Shown: positions 17,730 through 27,603, counted from the stretch's first letter. The stretch: 64,000 nucleotides of DNA from Thermasporomyces sp036564245 (GCA_036564245.1 DATCKU010000067.1:1-64000), one strand, 5' to 3'. The notes: a model not told the origin generated them from the letters alone. Program-made: numbers and translations.

Positions 17730-19074
17730 CTGATCTCCCTTCTGCGGGTGTACGCACCTGCCCGCCCGATGTGCCGGCACTACCGGCTGCGGCTGACACG
17801 TCCCTGTCGGTGTACGGCACGAGCGCGGGGTCGTCGACGACTGGCTGCAGCGCGGCATACGCCGCGCCGGTCGCTGCGGCGGCGAGGCCGAGGCGCGAGA
17901 ACTCCACGCGGCATCCGCCAAGGTCCGGCGCCACCACCCGCTCGGCGAGCTCGGCCTCGACATGCGGGCGGAGCTGGTCCGCGACGCGTGCGAAGTAGCC
18001 GCCGAACACGAGTACTCGCGGATTGACCAGGTTGACCAGCATCGAGGCGCCGTGCCCGAGCCAGCGTCCGACCGCGGCGAAGGCCTGCCGGGTCCGACGG
18101 TCACCTGCCCGTGCCCGATCGACCAAGATCGCAAGACGCTCGTCGAGGTCGCGGTCGTGATCGTGGATGAGGTCCGGAGGATCCGCGGCGAGCCGGAGCA
18201 GGGCCGAAAGACCGCAGAGCGTCTCCCAGCAACCGCGCCGACCGCATCCGCATCGCTCGCCGTCCGATGCGATGGCGAGGTGCCCCACCTCACCAGCGAA
18301 TCCCGCGCTCCCGCGGACGACCCGCCCGTCCACGACGAGACCGGCACCGACACCCACGCCACCGGTGACGTACACGAGATCACGATCGTCGTGGCTCGGG
18401 ATCGTCGCGTACTCCGCCAGCGTTGCCAGGTTGGCCTCGTTGTCGACGTACACCGCAAGATCCGGTGCCGCAGCTCCGATCACCTGCCAGCAAGACGCCA
18501 GGTCACGCAGGCGCTGGTGGACCAGCTCGCGAAGCGGCACGTCGCGCCAGCCCAGGTTGGGGGCGAACCGCACGACGCCGGTCGCGAGATCGACAAGCCC
18601 CGGCGCGGCCACGCCGACACCAGCCAGCAAGCCGTCGGTCCCGCTCCGTGCCTCGGCGGCAGTCTCGGCGAGCAACGCTGCGGCCTGCTCCACCGTCTCC
18701 TCGACGCTCGCGCGCACGTCGTACGCCTGGCGTCGGACGGCCCGCTGCTCGCCCGTGAGGCTGACAACGGCGGCGACGAGGTAGTCGACGTTGAGCTCGA
18801 TGCCGAGTGCTGCGACCCGCTCCCCGACCAACTCCACGTGCTGGCCGGGGCGACCGACACCGCCGAGGCGTGCCGGCTCGTGCCCGCGGACCAGCCCGCG
18901 CGCCGACAGCTCACTGACCAGGCTGGAGATCGTCCCCTTGGTGAGCGCGGTCTCGCGGGCGAGGCTGGCTCGGGTCCGCGGACCGTGGCGGAGTGTCTGG
19001 AGGACGGCGGAGAGGTTGGCGCGGCGGACCGCCCCGTGATCGGCTGCCCCTCGCAGGCTCGGCGATCCGATCAC
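17704..19074 (-). CDS. xylR: ROK family transcriptional regulator (XylR-type)
   Basis: 456 residues. A winged-helix N-terminus (about 15-80; TRASLARETALTKGTISSLV) is followed by a ROK sugar-kinase-like domain with DNEANLATLAE, the EVGHLA motif and the zinc-binding CGCGRRGCWET. It probably represses xyl genes until xylose binds. GTG 19074 is preceded by GGGGAGG. The last 26 nt overlap xylA, which implies translational coupling of regulator and enzyme. Upstream lies a 75-nt repeat element (19091-19165) and an imperfect GTTC-N7-GAAC dyad near 19190-19212. The gene symbol is given by context. Confidence 0.85.
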   Translation of the reverse strand: MIGSPSLRGAADHGAVRRANLSAVLQTLRHGPRTRASLARETALTKGTISSLVSELSARGLVRGHEPARLGGVGRPGQHVELVGERVAALGIELNVDYLVAAVVSLTGEQRAVRRQAYDVRASVEETVEQAAALLAETAAEARSGTDGLLAGVGVAAPGLVDLATGVVRFAPNLGWRDVPLRELVHQRLRDLASCWQVIGAAAPDLAVYVDNEANLATLAEYATIPSHDDRDLVYVTGGVGVGAGLVVDGRVVRGSAGFAGEVGHLAIASDGERCGCGRRGCWETLCGLSALLRLAADPPDLIHDHDRDLDERLAILVDRARAGDRRTRQAFAAVGRWLGHGASMLVNLVNPRVLVFGGYFARVADQLRPHVEAELAERVVAPDLGGCRVEFSRLGLAAAATGAAYAALQPVVDDPALVPYTDRDVSAAAGSAGTSGGQVRTPAEGRSDERLHTHP

Positions 19075-19090
19075 CAGCCGCCTCCCCAGC

Positions 19091-19165
19091 CAAAATGACC
19101 ATGTGCACTACGGCCGTCGGAGCTGTGACACGTGCCGGTACGTGTCACACCTCCGATACGCCTGG
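19091..19165 (+). repeat. 75-nt palindromic intergenic repeat (copy A)
   Basis: Head AAAATGACCATGTGCACTAC, then a hairpin whose core is the perfect inverted repeat GTGACACGT/ACGTGTCAC around GCCGGT, extended outward by TCGGAG/CTCCGA. It aligns without gaps to copies B (33649-33718, minus) and C (40023-40098). It sits 17 nt upstream of the xylR start codon. Confidence 0.7.
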
Positions 19166-19374
19166 AGCCGTACCACTCAACACGGGCGATTCGTTCAGGC
19201 TCCGAACAAACTAGGCCCAGGCGTGCACTGGGTCAAGGGTCAGAACGGGCAGCCGTGACAGACCATGATCATGTACGCAGTGGCGGCACGGATCGACACG
19301 TGAGTGGCGCGCCCAACGAGTACGTCTCCGCGTGACGCCCGGATCGCGTCAGGCCACTTTCGCCACCGACGGCC

Positions 19375-19887
19375 TCACGAAGCGGATTCGTCCCCAGCCG
19401 TGGGACCAGCAGGACGCCTCTGTCCCCCAGCAGGTCGACGCAGCGGCGGCATGGGCATCTGGGGGCCAGATGCCGGGCGAGCTGGCGGTGCAGTGCCGAC
19501 GCCACGACGAACCAGTCGACGGCCGTCATTCGGCGGGCACGGCTCGACGGGCTGTCCGGACGGCGTCCGCATCGGTGCCCGCCCTTCTGGTCGCGGAGCC
19601 GGGCGCTGCATCGGCAGTCGATCAGGCTCCCACTTGGCCGGCTCCGAGGTCAGCCCGAGCAAGTACGTGACGGTGCATTCGAGGGCGCAGGCCAGCTCCG
19701 GCAGTTTGGCGACGTCCAGACCGGTGCCATGTTCCAGGCTGCTCAGCGCCTTGTTGGTCGTGAGCACGCCCAACCGCGCCAGCCGATTGACCACCTGCTT
19801 CTGCGTAAGGCCAAGATCGCGCCTACGTTCACGCAGTCGCTGTCGTACGACAAGTCGACGACGCGCCCCGGCGCCACCAGGAACCAT
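19375..19887 (-). CDS. XRE family helix-turn-helix regulator
   Basis: About 170 residues. The N-terminal 75 residues are a Cro/CI-type domain (RLRERRRDLGLTQKQVVNRL ... LSSLEHGTGLDVAKLPELA), continuing with TVTYLLGL, the usual end of this domain. The second half is a low-complexity Pro/Arg-rich tail with no recognisable fold. Its position between xylB and xylR suggests a second layer of control on sugar genes, but no operator is visible. Start is uncertain: ATG 19887 has GGGAGG 10 nt upstream; ATG 19893 and 19896 are closer to it, and ATG 19998 would overlap the xylB stop. Confidence 0.7.
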   Translation of the reverse strand: MVPGGAGARRRLVVRQRLRERRRDLGLTQKQVVNRLARLGVLTTNKALSSLEHGTGLDVAKLPELACALECTVTYLLGLTSEPAKWEPDRLPMQRPAPRPEGRAPMRTPSGQPVEPCPPNDGRRLVRRGVGTAPPARPASGPQMPMPPLRRPAGGQRRPAGPTAGDESAS

Positions 19888-19990
19888 CGCCATCATCCCT
19901 CCCGACGCCACCATCCCCACCCAGGCGCGAAGCCAACCACCCAACCGGGCTTCGGCTTTGACCGTGGCGTCGGCGATCAACGGCGAATCG

Positions 19991-21415
19991 TCAAGCATAC
20001 AAGGAGTTTCGGGCCTTCGCGTACGCCGAACGAATCTCCTCGCCCAGGCCGGCGTCGACGTCTGCGTCTTCACCCACAACGGAGGTTGCGATGCTCCACT
20101 GAGGGGGTTCGGCATTGCCCGACAGCGCCCACGCCGCTTGCCGAGCCGCGCCAAGTGCGACGTATTGCCCCGGCTTCGGCACGGTGATCGGCACACCGAA
20201 GATCGTGGGTGCCACGGTCTGTACGGCAGCAGACCGCGCCGCACCACCGATCAGAAGCACCCGGTTGACCACAACGCCCTGCTGGCGCAACGCATCGAGG
20301 CCGTCGGCGAGGCCACACAACATGCCTTCGACAGCAGCACGAGCGAGGTTTTGTGGCGTCATCGTGGTGCGACGCAGGTTGTGCAACGAGCCGGCCGCCT
20401 CCGGCAGATTTGGCGTGCGTTCCCCATCCAGGTAAGGAAGCAGCACCATCCCACCGGCACCTGGTTGCGCTTCGAGCGCTAGCCGATCGAATCCCTCGAT
20501 GTCGGTGCCCAGCATGGTCGCCGTCGCGGTCAGAACCCTTGCAGCGTTGAGAGTGCAGACCAGCGGGAGGAATCGACCCGTCGCATCGGCAAAGCCCGCC
20601 ACGAAACCGGAGGCGTCGGTCGTGGGCTCGTCATGCACGGCGAAAACGGTGCCGCTCGTGCCGAGCGACACCACGACATCGCCGGGCTCGATGCCCAGCC
20701 CCAAGGCCGCGCCCATGTTGTCGCCGGTACCGGCCGACACAAGGGCGCCACGCGCCACGGTCGTACCACCGGCGATCTCGCCGATCGCCTCCCCGGCCGG
20801 CTCCGATGGGCCGAGCACTTTGGGCACCCCGGGAGTACGACCGAAAGCCATCTCCAGCAGATCGAGCCGGTACTCCCCCGACACCGGTGACCAGTAGAGC
20901 GTGCCGGACGCATCACCGCGGTCGGTGACCGGCTGATCCGGCTTCCCGCAGAGCCGCCAGGTGAGGTAGTCGTGCGGCAGCATCACCCGGTCGACCTTGG
21001 CTGCGTTGGCCGGCTCGTTTTCGGCAAGCCACGCAAGCTTGGTGATCGTCATGCTGGCGACGGGCACCGACCCAACGGCCTCTGCCCAGGCCGCGGGACC
21101 GCCGAGCCGATCGATCAACTTCGCCGCTACGCCGGCCGAACGGGTGTCGTTCCACAGCAGGGCGGGGCGGATCACCTCGCTGTCGGCGTCGACGACCACC
21201 ATGCCGTGCTGCTGACCGGCCACTCCGATCGCAGCGACATCCTCGAGCAGGCCCTGGCCGGCCTCCCCCAGTGCAGCCCACCACGCCTCCGGTGGGCATT
21301 CGGTGCCGTCCGGGTGTGGCGCCGAGCGCTCGGCCAGTATCTCCCCGGAGTCAGCGTCACAGACGACGACCTTGCATGACTGCGTGGACGAATCGATCCC
21401 AGCAACCTTCGTCAT
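19991..21415 (-). CDS. xylB: Xylulokinase
   Basis: 474 residues, FGGY carbohydrate kinase. N-terminal phosphate loop AGIDSSTQSCKVVV, substrate motif IGVAGQQHGMVV, LLWNDTRS, and the C-terminal ATP motif LIGGAARSAAVQ are all present. It phosphorylates D-xylulose to xylulose 5-phosphate for the pentose phosphate pathway. First gene of the minus-strand xyl cluster; the XRE regulator follows. ATG 21415 is taken as start; a TTG two codons earlier is possible. Confidence 0.93.
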   Translation of the reverse strand: MTKVAGIDSSTQSCKVVVCDADSGEILAERSAPHPDGTECPPEAWWAALGEAGQGLLEDVAAIGVAGQQHGMVVVDADSEVIRPALLWNDTRSAGVAAKLIDRLGGPAAWAEAVGSVPVASMTITKLAWLAENEPANAAKVDRVMLPHDYLTWRLCGKPDQPVTDRGDASGTLYWSPVSGEYRLDLLEMAFGRTPGVPKVLGPSEPAGEAIGEIAGGTTVARGALVSAGTGDNMGAALGLGIEPGDVVVSLGTSGTVFAVHDEPTTDASGFVAGFADATGRFLPLVCTLNAARVLTATATMLGTDIEGFDRLALEAQPGAGGMVLLPYLDGERTPNLPEAAGSLHNLRRTTMTPQNLARAAVEGMLCGLADGLDALRQQGVVVNRVLLIGGAARSAAVQTVAPTIFGVPITVPKPGQYVALGAARQAAWALSGNAEPPQWSIATSVVGEDADVDAGLGEEIRSAYAKARNSLYA

Positions 21416-21665
21416 GGCCAAAAGCTATCGGTCCCCAACGAAAGTGACCACTCATCAATCCATCGTGCGGTGTCGTGGACGCAGGCCCGCGTCGCTCGGC
21501 AGAGGCGGTCAGTGAGGCGAGACGTCGGGAACGGCGCAACCATCTCAAGCTCCTCGAGACGGGACGAACCTCAGATCGCTCGATAAAGCGCCAATACCAG
21601 ACGAGCGTCTGCGAAGACCGTGACCGTCCATCACGATCGCATCGCCGACCGCGACGATCAGACGC

Positions 21666-23597
21666 TCAGTCAGCGCCGGCCGCCTGGTCGCGCAGGCCAC
21701 GACGATGCTGCTCGAGCGCGACCAGCTCACCGAAGAGCTTGTTGTACGCATCGGTCTGGGTCACGGGGTTCATGCGTTGCAGCCGAGACTTCACCTCGGC
21801 AATCCGGCGCGCGACCGCGAGCTCCTGCACCCGCGCCAAGAGCGACTTCGCATAGCGCAGCTCCAGCTCGTCGGTCGCCTTCAGCGGCTCCACGGCGAGC
21901 TGGCTGACCAAGCGACGCACGCCCTGGTCCGGGCAGCTGTCGAGGAGCGCCGCCACCCAGGCATCCCCTCCGGCCGACGTACCGGCACCACCGGCGGCGG
22001 ACACCGCCGCCTGGACCCCGCGATAGGCGGGATGGGTGAAGACGTCTTCGTCGAAGGTGTCGAACGTCGGGCCGACCAGCGTGGGTCGTTGAACGACCAG
22101 CTTGAGCACCTCGCGCTCGACGGCCAGCCGCGGGTCGTGAGGATCGGGCAGCTGCGTTACCTGCTGCCCGGCCTTGGCAGGAGCGGCCTCCACCTTCGTA
22201 CCCCGTCGACTCCCGCCTCGCTGCCCGCGAACCTCGCGTGGACCTCCCCCTCCGCGGTGGCTCACCTCGCGCTGGGAGCGTTCGACCTCGGCACGCACCT
22301 CTTCGATGTCCATGCCGAGCATTCCGGCGAGCTCACGTGCATACGCGACGACTTTCGCCTTGTCCCGAAGGGATGCGACAAGCGGTGCCGCCGCACGCAG
22401 CGCATCCACTCGGCCGTCAGCGCGATCGAGGTCGTAGCGGTCGAGGACGTTCGTGAGGACGAACCGATACAGCGGAATACGGCGTGCGATCAGATCCCGT
22501 ACTGCCGCGTTGCCCTGCTTCAAGCGAAGATCACAGGGATCGAGTCCGGAAGGCTCGACCGCGACGTACGTCTGCGAGACGAACTGGTCGTCCCCCTCGA
22601 ACGCCCGCATCGCCGCGCGCTGCCCGGCCTCGTCACCGTCGAACGTGAAGATGACCTCGCCACGGAACTCGTCATGGTCGAGCAGCAACCGTCGGATGAT
22701 GCGGGCGTGTTCGTCACCGAAAGCCGTTCCACACGTCGCGACCGCGGTCGGCACGCCCGCGAGGTGGCACGCCATCACGTCGGTGTAGCCCTCGACCACC
22801 ACCGCCTGCTGCCGCCGGGCGATCTCCCGCCGCGCCAGGTCGACACCGTAGAGCGCCCGGCTCTTGCGGTAGATCGGGGTCTCCGGCGTGTTGAGGTACT
22901 TCGCCTCGATCCGGTCGTCGTCGAACAACCGACGAGCGCCGAATCCCACGACGTCGCCGGAGAGTTCGCGGATCGGCCAGACCAACCGTCCCCGGAACCG
23001 GTCGTAGTGTCCGCGCGCGCCAGCGGCCACGAGCCCCGCTTTGATCAGCTCCTCGTCGGTGAAGCCACGGGCCCGCAGATGATCGAGCAGAGCCGATCCA
23101 CTCCGAGGGGCGTACCCGACGCCGAACATCTCCGCCGCTTCCTTGTCGAAGCCGCGTTCTGCGAGGAAGACCCTCCCGGCGACCGCCTCGCTCGACTCGT
23201 GCAGGTGCTCGGCGTAGAACTGCGCAGCCAGCTTGTGCGCCTCGACTAGTCGGGCGCGGGTCCCCTCCTGCTTGCGTTCAGAACGACCACCGTCGACATA
23301 GCGCAGGGTGATTCCCGCTCGCGCCGCCAGACGCTCGACGGCCTCGACGAAACCGATGCCCTCGATCTTCTGCAGGAAGGAGATGACGTCTCCGCCTTCA
23401 CCACAGCCGAAGCAGTGGAAGGCGCCCACATGGGGCCGTACGTTGAACGACGGAGTCTTCTCGTCATGGAAGGGGCACAGGCCCTTGAGCGAGCCACCGC
23501 CGGCTGGTCGCAGGCTGACATACTGCTCGACCACCTCATCGATTCGCGTTCGCTCGCGAACCGACGCGATGTCTTCATCGCGGATGCGACCAGCCAT
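21666..23597 (-). CDS. dnaG: DNA primase
   Basis: 643 residues. CHC2 zinc finger near residues 41-64 (CPFHDEKTPSF, FHCFGCGEGG), primase core with the TOPRIM motifs VVEGYTDVMA and FTFDGDEAGQ, and a C-terminal helicase-binding region. It makes RNA primers at the replication fork. The Arg/Gly-rich segment around residue 450-480 links core and C-terminal domain. It stands divergent from the HtrA-like lipoprotein gene. Confidence 0.96.
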   Translation of the reverse strand: MAGRIRDEDIASVRERTRIDEVVEQYVSLRPAGGGSLKGLCPFHDEKTPSFNVRPHVGAFHCFGCGEGGDVISFLQKIEGIGFVEAVERLAARAGITLRYVDGGRSERKQEGTRARLVEAHKLAAQFYAEHLHESSEAVAGRVFLAERGFDKEAAEMFGVGYAPRSGSALLDHLRARGFTDEELIKAGLVAAGARGHYDRFRGRLVWPIRELSGDVVGFGARRLFDDDRIEAKYLNTPETPIYRKSRALYGVDLARREIARRQQAVVVEGYTDVMACHLAGVPTAVATCGTAFGDEHARIIRRLLLDHDEFRGEVIFTFDGDEAGQRAAMRAFEGDDQFVSQTYVAVEPSGLDPCDLRLKQGNAAVRDLIARRIPLYRFVLTNVLDRYDLDRADGRVDALRAAAPLVASLRDKAKVVAYARELAGMLGMDIEEVRAEVERSQREVSHRGGGGPREVRGQRGGSRRGTKVEAAPAKAGQQVTQLPDPHDPRLAVEREVLKLVVQRPTLVGPTFDTFDEDVFTHPAYRGVQAAVSAAGGAGTSAGGDAWVAALLDSCPDQGVRRLVSQLAVEPLKATDELELRYAKSLLARVQELAVARRIAEVKSRLQRMNPVTQTDAYNKLFGELVALEQHRRGLRDQAAGAD

Positions 23598-23769
23598 GGC
23601 GCGAGTCTACGAGCCTGCGGGTTCGCGATGCCGTCGAGTCCCGGCAAATCAGGCAAGCAAGCGAGCGATGTGATCAACCAGGCGATCCTGCTCGTTTGCC
23701 CACGGTAACATTCGAGCGCTACAAGGCCGAGGACGAGACACCCTGGTCGAGGAGTGGACGGTTCGTCGG

Positions 23770-24768
23770 ATGGGACGCGCTCACGGGTTCGTGCGACCGC
23801 TGCTGGTGGCTGTGCTGCTTGCGGTGTCCCCCTTGGGCACATCCTGCAGCGACGATGCCCCGGACCGACGAGAGTCGACACGATCCCCGACCGCCCGTCC
23901 GACGACGGCGACACCGTCGGACCCCATGGCCACGGCGCGGGCCAGTGTGGTCCAGGTCCGGTTCGACGAGTCGACCATCAGCTTCGGCGTCATCGTGTCG
24001 GACGAGGGCCACGTCTTGACCTCTCCACCGACGTCGACCACCGGCAACGGCCGGACTGAGGAGACGGATCGCACGACCGAGGTGACCGTGGTGACAAGCC
24101 ACGGCGAGCTGAAAGGCACGGTGCTGGCCTCGGACTCCCGGACGAGGCTTGCCGTGGTCGAGGTGACCGAGCCGGTGGACGCCGCACCACCGGTGGTCGG
24201 CACCAGTGACGCGGTCGCCGAGGGCGACCAGGTGACGATCTTCGGTCTCCCGACTGGCGGCACCGGTACGCAGCTTTCCGGGACCATTCAGAGCACCCGC
24301 CGGGTGGTCGGCGGCATCGGAATGCTGACGGTGCAAGCCACAGGCGGATCCCTCCGGAGTGGTGGGCTCGTGGTCGATCGGGACGGAAAGGTCGTCGGCG
24401 TCCTGTCCGGCACGATGATGTCAGGTGGCGCTGAAATCGGCCTTGCGGTCCCGGCCGAGCTGGCCTTCGACGTGGCCGGTCAGCTCATCGAGAACGGGTC
24501 CGTCGCCCACCCGTACCTGGGAGTCTCCGTCAAGTCGACTCGTGACGGGGTGGCGGTGGTCAGCGTGTCCGCCGGGAGCCCAGCCGAACGAGCCGGCCTC
24601 CGGCAGGGCGACCTGATCGTCGACGTCGCTGGCAACGCCGTACGCACTCCCGACGACCTGGTCGCCGCCGTCCAGTCTCGTGCCATCGGCGAGGAACTCG
24701 CCATCACCTACCAGCGCGGTGGGACGGAACGGAAGACCACCGTGACCCTCGCGCAAGCACCGCAGTAA
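23770..24768 (+). CDS. HtrA-like PDZ lipoprotein lacking catalytic His and Asp
   Basis: 332 residues. Lipoprotein signal (lipobox LGTSC), Ser/Thr/Pro linker, a trypsin-like double beta-barrel (about 55-225) and a C-terminal PDZ domain (about 240-328; HPYLGVSVKS ... ERAGLRQGDLIVDVAGNAV). In active HtrA proteases the barrel has LTNxHV, DLAV and GNSGGP. Here the equivalents are LTSPPTS (no His), RLAVVEV (Arg for Asp) and LRSGGLV (Ser kept, oxyanion loop altered). So the fold is kept and proteolysis is probably lost; a binding or chaperone role is inferred. GTG or ATG choices differ little; ATG 23770 gives a compact signal peptide. Confidence 0.8.
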   Translation: MGRAHGFVRPLLVAVLLAVSPLGTSCSDDAPDRRESTRSPTARPTTATPSDPMATARASVVQVRFDESTISFGVIVSDEGHVLTSPPTSTTGNGRTEETDRTTEVTVVTSHGELKGTVLASDSRTRLAVVEVTEPVDAAPPVVGTSDAVAEGDQVTIFGLPTGGTGTQLSGTIQSTRRVVGGIGMLTVQATGGSLRSGGLVVDRDGKVVGVLSGTMMSGGAEIGLAVPAELAFDVAGQLIENGSVAHPYLGVSVKSTRDGVAVVSVSAGSPAERAGLRQGDLIVDVAGNAVRTPDDLVAAVQSRAIGEELAITYQRGGTERKTTVTLAQAPQ

Positions 24769-24945
24769 GAGTCGGAACCGCGCACGCCGCCCGTCGCCAC
24801 CGCACGGGAGGACGCCGCGAGCGCTGCCACCAGGTCATTGACGGCGACAGCGAGCGAGATTACGCCGTGCTGGCACTACTCCGGTCTGGGCTTCAAAGGC
24901 AGGTACCTGCACGCACCCGCGTCAGGATCAGGCAAACAACCCGCG

Positions 24946-26196
24946 TCACAGATCGCCGAGTGGTACGCCGGGGTCGGCGAGCCTCGCCCGATCGACCTGC
25001 TTGCCGGACCGTATGAGCGCCTGGATGTCATCCTGGACGTCCCAGATGTTGACGTTCATGCCGGCGACGACCCGCTCACCACGCAACCAGAAGGCCAGGA
25101 ACTCGCGGGCCTGCAGGTCACCGCGCACCACGACCTCGTCGTAGCCGTCCGGACCGATGTCACCGGCGAACTCCATGCCGAGGTCGTACTGGTCGGAGTA
25201 GAAGAACGGCATCCCGTCGTACTCCGCCTGGGCGTCGAGCATCAACCGGCCTGCCGCCGCACCGCCGTCATATGCGTTCGCCCAGTGCTCGACTCGCACG
25301 GACCGCCCGAACAGTGGCGAGTACCTGCGCGCGACGTCCCCGGCGGCGTAGATGTTCGGGTCCGACGTACGAAGCTTGGCATCCGTCACGATGCCGTTGG
25401 AGACCTCGAGGCCAGCAGCCTGCGCGAGCTCTACGTTCGGTATCACGCCCACGCCGACAACGACGACGTCGGCCGGGATCTCGTTGCCGTCACTCGTGAC
25501 GACGGCCGCCACGGTCGACCCGCCACCACTCGACACCTTGGCACGGAACTCCACGGCGCTCTGTCCGAAGCGGAACGCCACACCGTGCGCGCGATGCAGC
25601 TCCGCGAACACCTCTCCCATCTCGGGTCCGAGCGAGGCATGCAGCGGCGTCGCCAACGGCTCGACCACGGTGACCTCCGCACCGGCTGTACGTGCCGCAG
25701 CGGCCGCCTCGAGTCCGATCCAACCGGCGCCGACCACCACGACGCGCTGGGCGCTGGCGAAGGCCTTCCGCAAGCTGGTCGAGTCGGCGATGGTCCGCAG
25801 GTAGTGGACCCCGTCGAGATCCGCGCCGGGAATCCGCGGACGGCGCACCGAGGCACCGGTCGTGAGCAGGAGCCTGTCGTAGTGCACGCCCGACCCGTCG
25901 GCCAGCTGCACCTCACGAGACTCCCGGTCGATGCACTGCGCCCGGACACCGAGCCGCAGATCGATGCGCTGCTCGTCGTACCACTCCCGCTCGTGCAGGT
26001 ATGCCACCTTCGGCTCGTCGTTGCCGAGCAACACACCCTTGGACAGCGGCGGACGCTCGTACGGAAGCTCGGACTCCTCGCCGACGAGGATCACGTCGCC
26101 GGAGAACCCCTCGGCCCGCAGCGCCTCGGCCGCCCGGACACCAGCCAGGCTGGCGCCGATGATCACGTACGAAGAAGTGTCGGAAGTCGCAGCCAT
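24946..26196 (-). CDS. FAD-dependent ferredoxin/rubredoxin reductase-like oxidoreductase
   Basis: 416 residues. FAD-binding YVIIGASLAGVRAAEALR at the N-terminus, a second dinucleotide motif VVVGAGWIGLEAAAAARTAG for NAD, and the FAD-closing NIYAAGDVARR. A C-terminal reductase domain follows. This is the order of ferredoxin reductases serving oxygenases and cytochrome P450s. It passes electrons from NADH to a small iron-sulfur protein; no ferredoxin or P450 gene is nearby. ATG 26196 gives the normal N-terminus; the frame is open to 26262. Confidence 0.88.
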   Translation of the reverse strand: MAATSDTSSYVIIGASLAGVRAAEALRAEGFSGDVILVGEESELPYERPPLSKGVLLGNDEPKVAYLHEREWYDEQRIDLRLGVRAQCIDRESREVQLADGSGVHYDRLLLTTGASVRRPRIPGADLDGVHYLRTIADSTSLRKAFASAQRVVVVGAGWIGLEAAAAARTAGAEVTVVEPLATPLHASLGPEMGEVFAELHRAHGVAFRFGQSAVEFRAKVSSGGGSTVAAVVTSDGNEIPADVVVVGVGVIPNVELAQAAGLEVSNGIVTDAKLRTSDPNIYAAGDVARRYSPLFGRSVRVEHWANAYDGGAAAGRLMLDAQAEYDGMPFFYSDQYDLGMEFAGDIGPDGYDEVVVRGDLQAREFLAFWLRGERVVAGMNVNIWDVQDDIQALIRSGKQVDRARLADPGVPLGDL

Positions 26197-26313
26197 GTGG
26201 GCGAACCTATCGCGTCTCGTCCCGGCCGTCAGCCCCGACACCACGCGCTGAGCCCTGGCCACCGTAGGAAAACGTGGAAAACACGCGGCCGGGGCGCCTG
26301 CCGAGCGAGCCGG

Positions 26314-27558
26314 CTACGCGGCGTGGAGCGCCCCGAAACGAGCCAACGCGGAGGCGTCGGTGAGCGAGGCCACTTGATCGATGATGACGCGGAGCCGGGC
26401 GGCGTCGTCCGGTGCCGCCTCGAAGTCGGCTCGGAATGCCGGGTCCAGGCCGTCAGGTGCCCGAGCCCGTAACGCCGCCACGAGACCGTGCACGATCTCC
26501 CGCTGCCGGTCGAGCAAGGCCATGCGTTCGTCGGAACGCATGACGTACCGGGCCGCGATTCCTTTGAGAACGGCGATTTCCAGCCGGGTCGCGTGCGCCA
26601 CCACGAGCGAGGCGCGGTAGCGGGTGAGCCGTCCGCGCCCGTAGGCCTCGTGCGTCGCCTGTTCAGCGGCGACGCAGAACCGCCCGATGAGCTGGCTGGT
26701 CATGTCCTTGAGGGCCGCGAGGGAACGCCGCTGGCCGTCGTAGTCCGACTCTGGCCAGTAGCCGAACCGGGTGAGCCGTTCGTACGCCTCCTCGAGCGCT
26801 GCGACCTCGGCATCCGGCTCGTACCACTCCCGTACGACGTCCCAGATGCCAGCCCGCTCGACCGGATCGGCGAGTGCGGTCAGCGAGATCTGTCCGGAGA
26901 CGATGCCGTCCTCGACATCGTGCACGGAGTACGCCACGTCGTCGGCGAAGTCCATCACCTGGGCTTCCAGGCACCGCTGGTCTCCCGACGCCCCTTCCCG
27001 CATCCAGGTGAAGACGTCGAGGTCGTCGGCGTACACACCCCATTTGTGCGCAAGCCCGCTGGGGCCCTTCCCCCGCGGCCACGGGTACTTCGTCGCGGCG
27101 TCGAGCGAGGCACGCGTGAGGTTCAGACCGGCGCTGCGCCCACTGGGGCTGATCGCCTTGGCTTCCAGGCGGGTCAGCAGTCGCAGGGTCTGCGCGTTCC
27201 CCTCGAACCCGCCGATCGGTCGCGCGATCTCGTTTAACGCCGCCTCACCGTTGTGGCCGAACGGCGGGTGGCCAAGATCGTGCGCGAGGCACGCGGTGTC
27301 GACGACGTCGGGGTCGCAACCCAGAGCCTGGCCGAGCTCGCGACCGACCTGGGCCACCTCGAGGGTGTGGGTGAGTCGGGTGCGGACGAAATCGTCGGTC
27401 CCCGGGACGACCACCTGGGTCTTCGCGGCGAGCCGGCGGAGCGCCGCCGAATGCAGCACGCGGGCACGGTCGCGCGCGAACGGGGTACGCCGAGCGCTCT
27501 TCGGCTGCTCGGGTACCCAACGTTCGGTGTCGGCCGGACCGTAGCCCGATCCGTCCAT
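26314..27558 (-). CDS. dgt: Deoxyguanosinetriphosphate triphosphohydrolase-like protein
   Basis: About 414 residues, HD-domain dNTPase of the short bacterial type. N-terminal RDRARVLHSAALRRLAAKTQ, the HD metal motif LTHTLEVAQ and CLAHDLGHPPFGHNGE, and later DVAYSVHDVED. It hydrolyses dNTPs to nucleosides and triphosphate and keeps nucleotide pools in balance; in many actinobacteria it lies next to dnaG, as here with three genes' distance. The start could be ATG 27558, 27576 or 27600; 27558 fits family length and has GGAGG upstream. A short ATGACCAC-type repeat follows directly upstream at 27604. Confidence 0.88.
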   Translation of the reverse strand: MDGSGYGPADTERWVPEQPKSARRTPFARDRARVLHSAALRRLAAKTQVVVPGTDDFVRTRLTHTLEVAQVGRELGQALGCDPDVVDTACLAHDLGHPPFGHNGEAALNEIARPIGGFEGNAQTLRLLTRLEAKAISPSGRSAGLNLTRASLDAATKYPWPRGKGPSGLAHKWGVYADDLDVFTWMREGASGDQRCLEAQVMDFADDVAYSVHDVEDGIVSGQISLTALADPVERAGIWDVVREWYEPDAEVAALEEAYERLTRFGYWPESDYDGQRRSLAALKDMTSQLIGRFCVAAEQATHEAYGRGRLTRYRASLVVAHATRLEIAVLKGIAARYVMRSDERMALLDRQREIVHGLVAALRARAPDGLDPAFRADFEAAPDDAARLRVIIDQVASLTDASALARFGALHAA

Positions 27559-27603
27559 GGATTCGGTAGCCTCCATCGAGCCCGACCCTAGCTGAGCCAT
27601 TGA

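Noticed and set aside
17730..18458. N-terminal extension of xylA
   Set aside because: It lies inside the ROK regulator, reads as low-complexity Ser/Arg protein, and the ATG at 17729 has a good ribosome binding site and matches the family start.
24838..26472. 544-codon plus-strand open frame
   Set aside because: It is a shadow of the FAD-dependent reductase gene on the minus strand and resembles no protein family.
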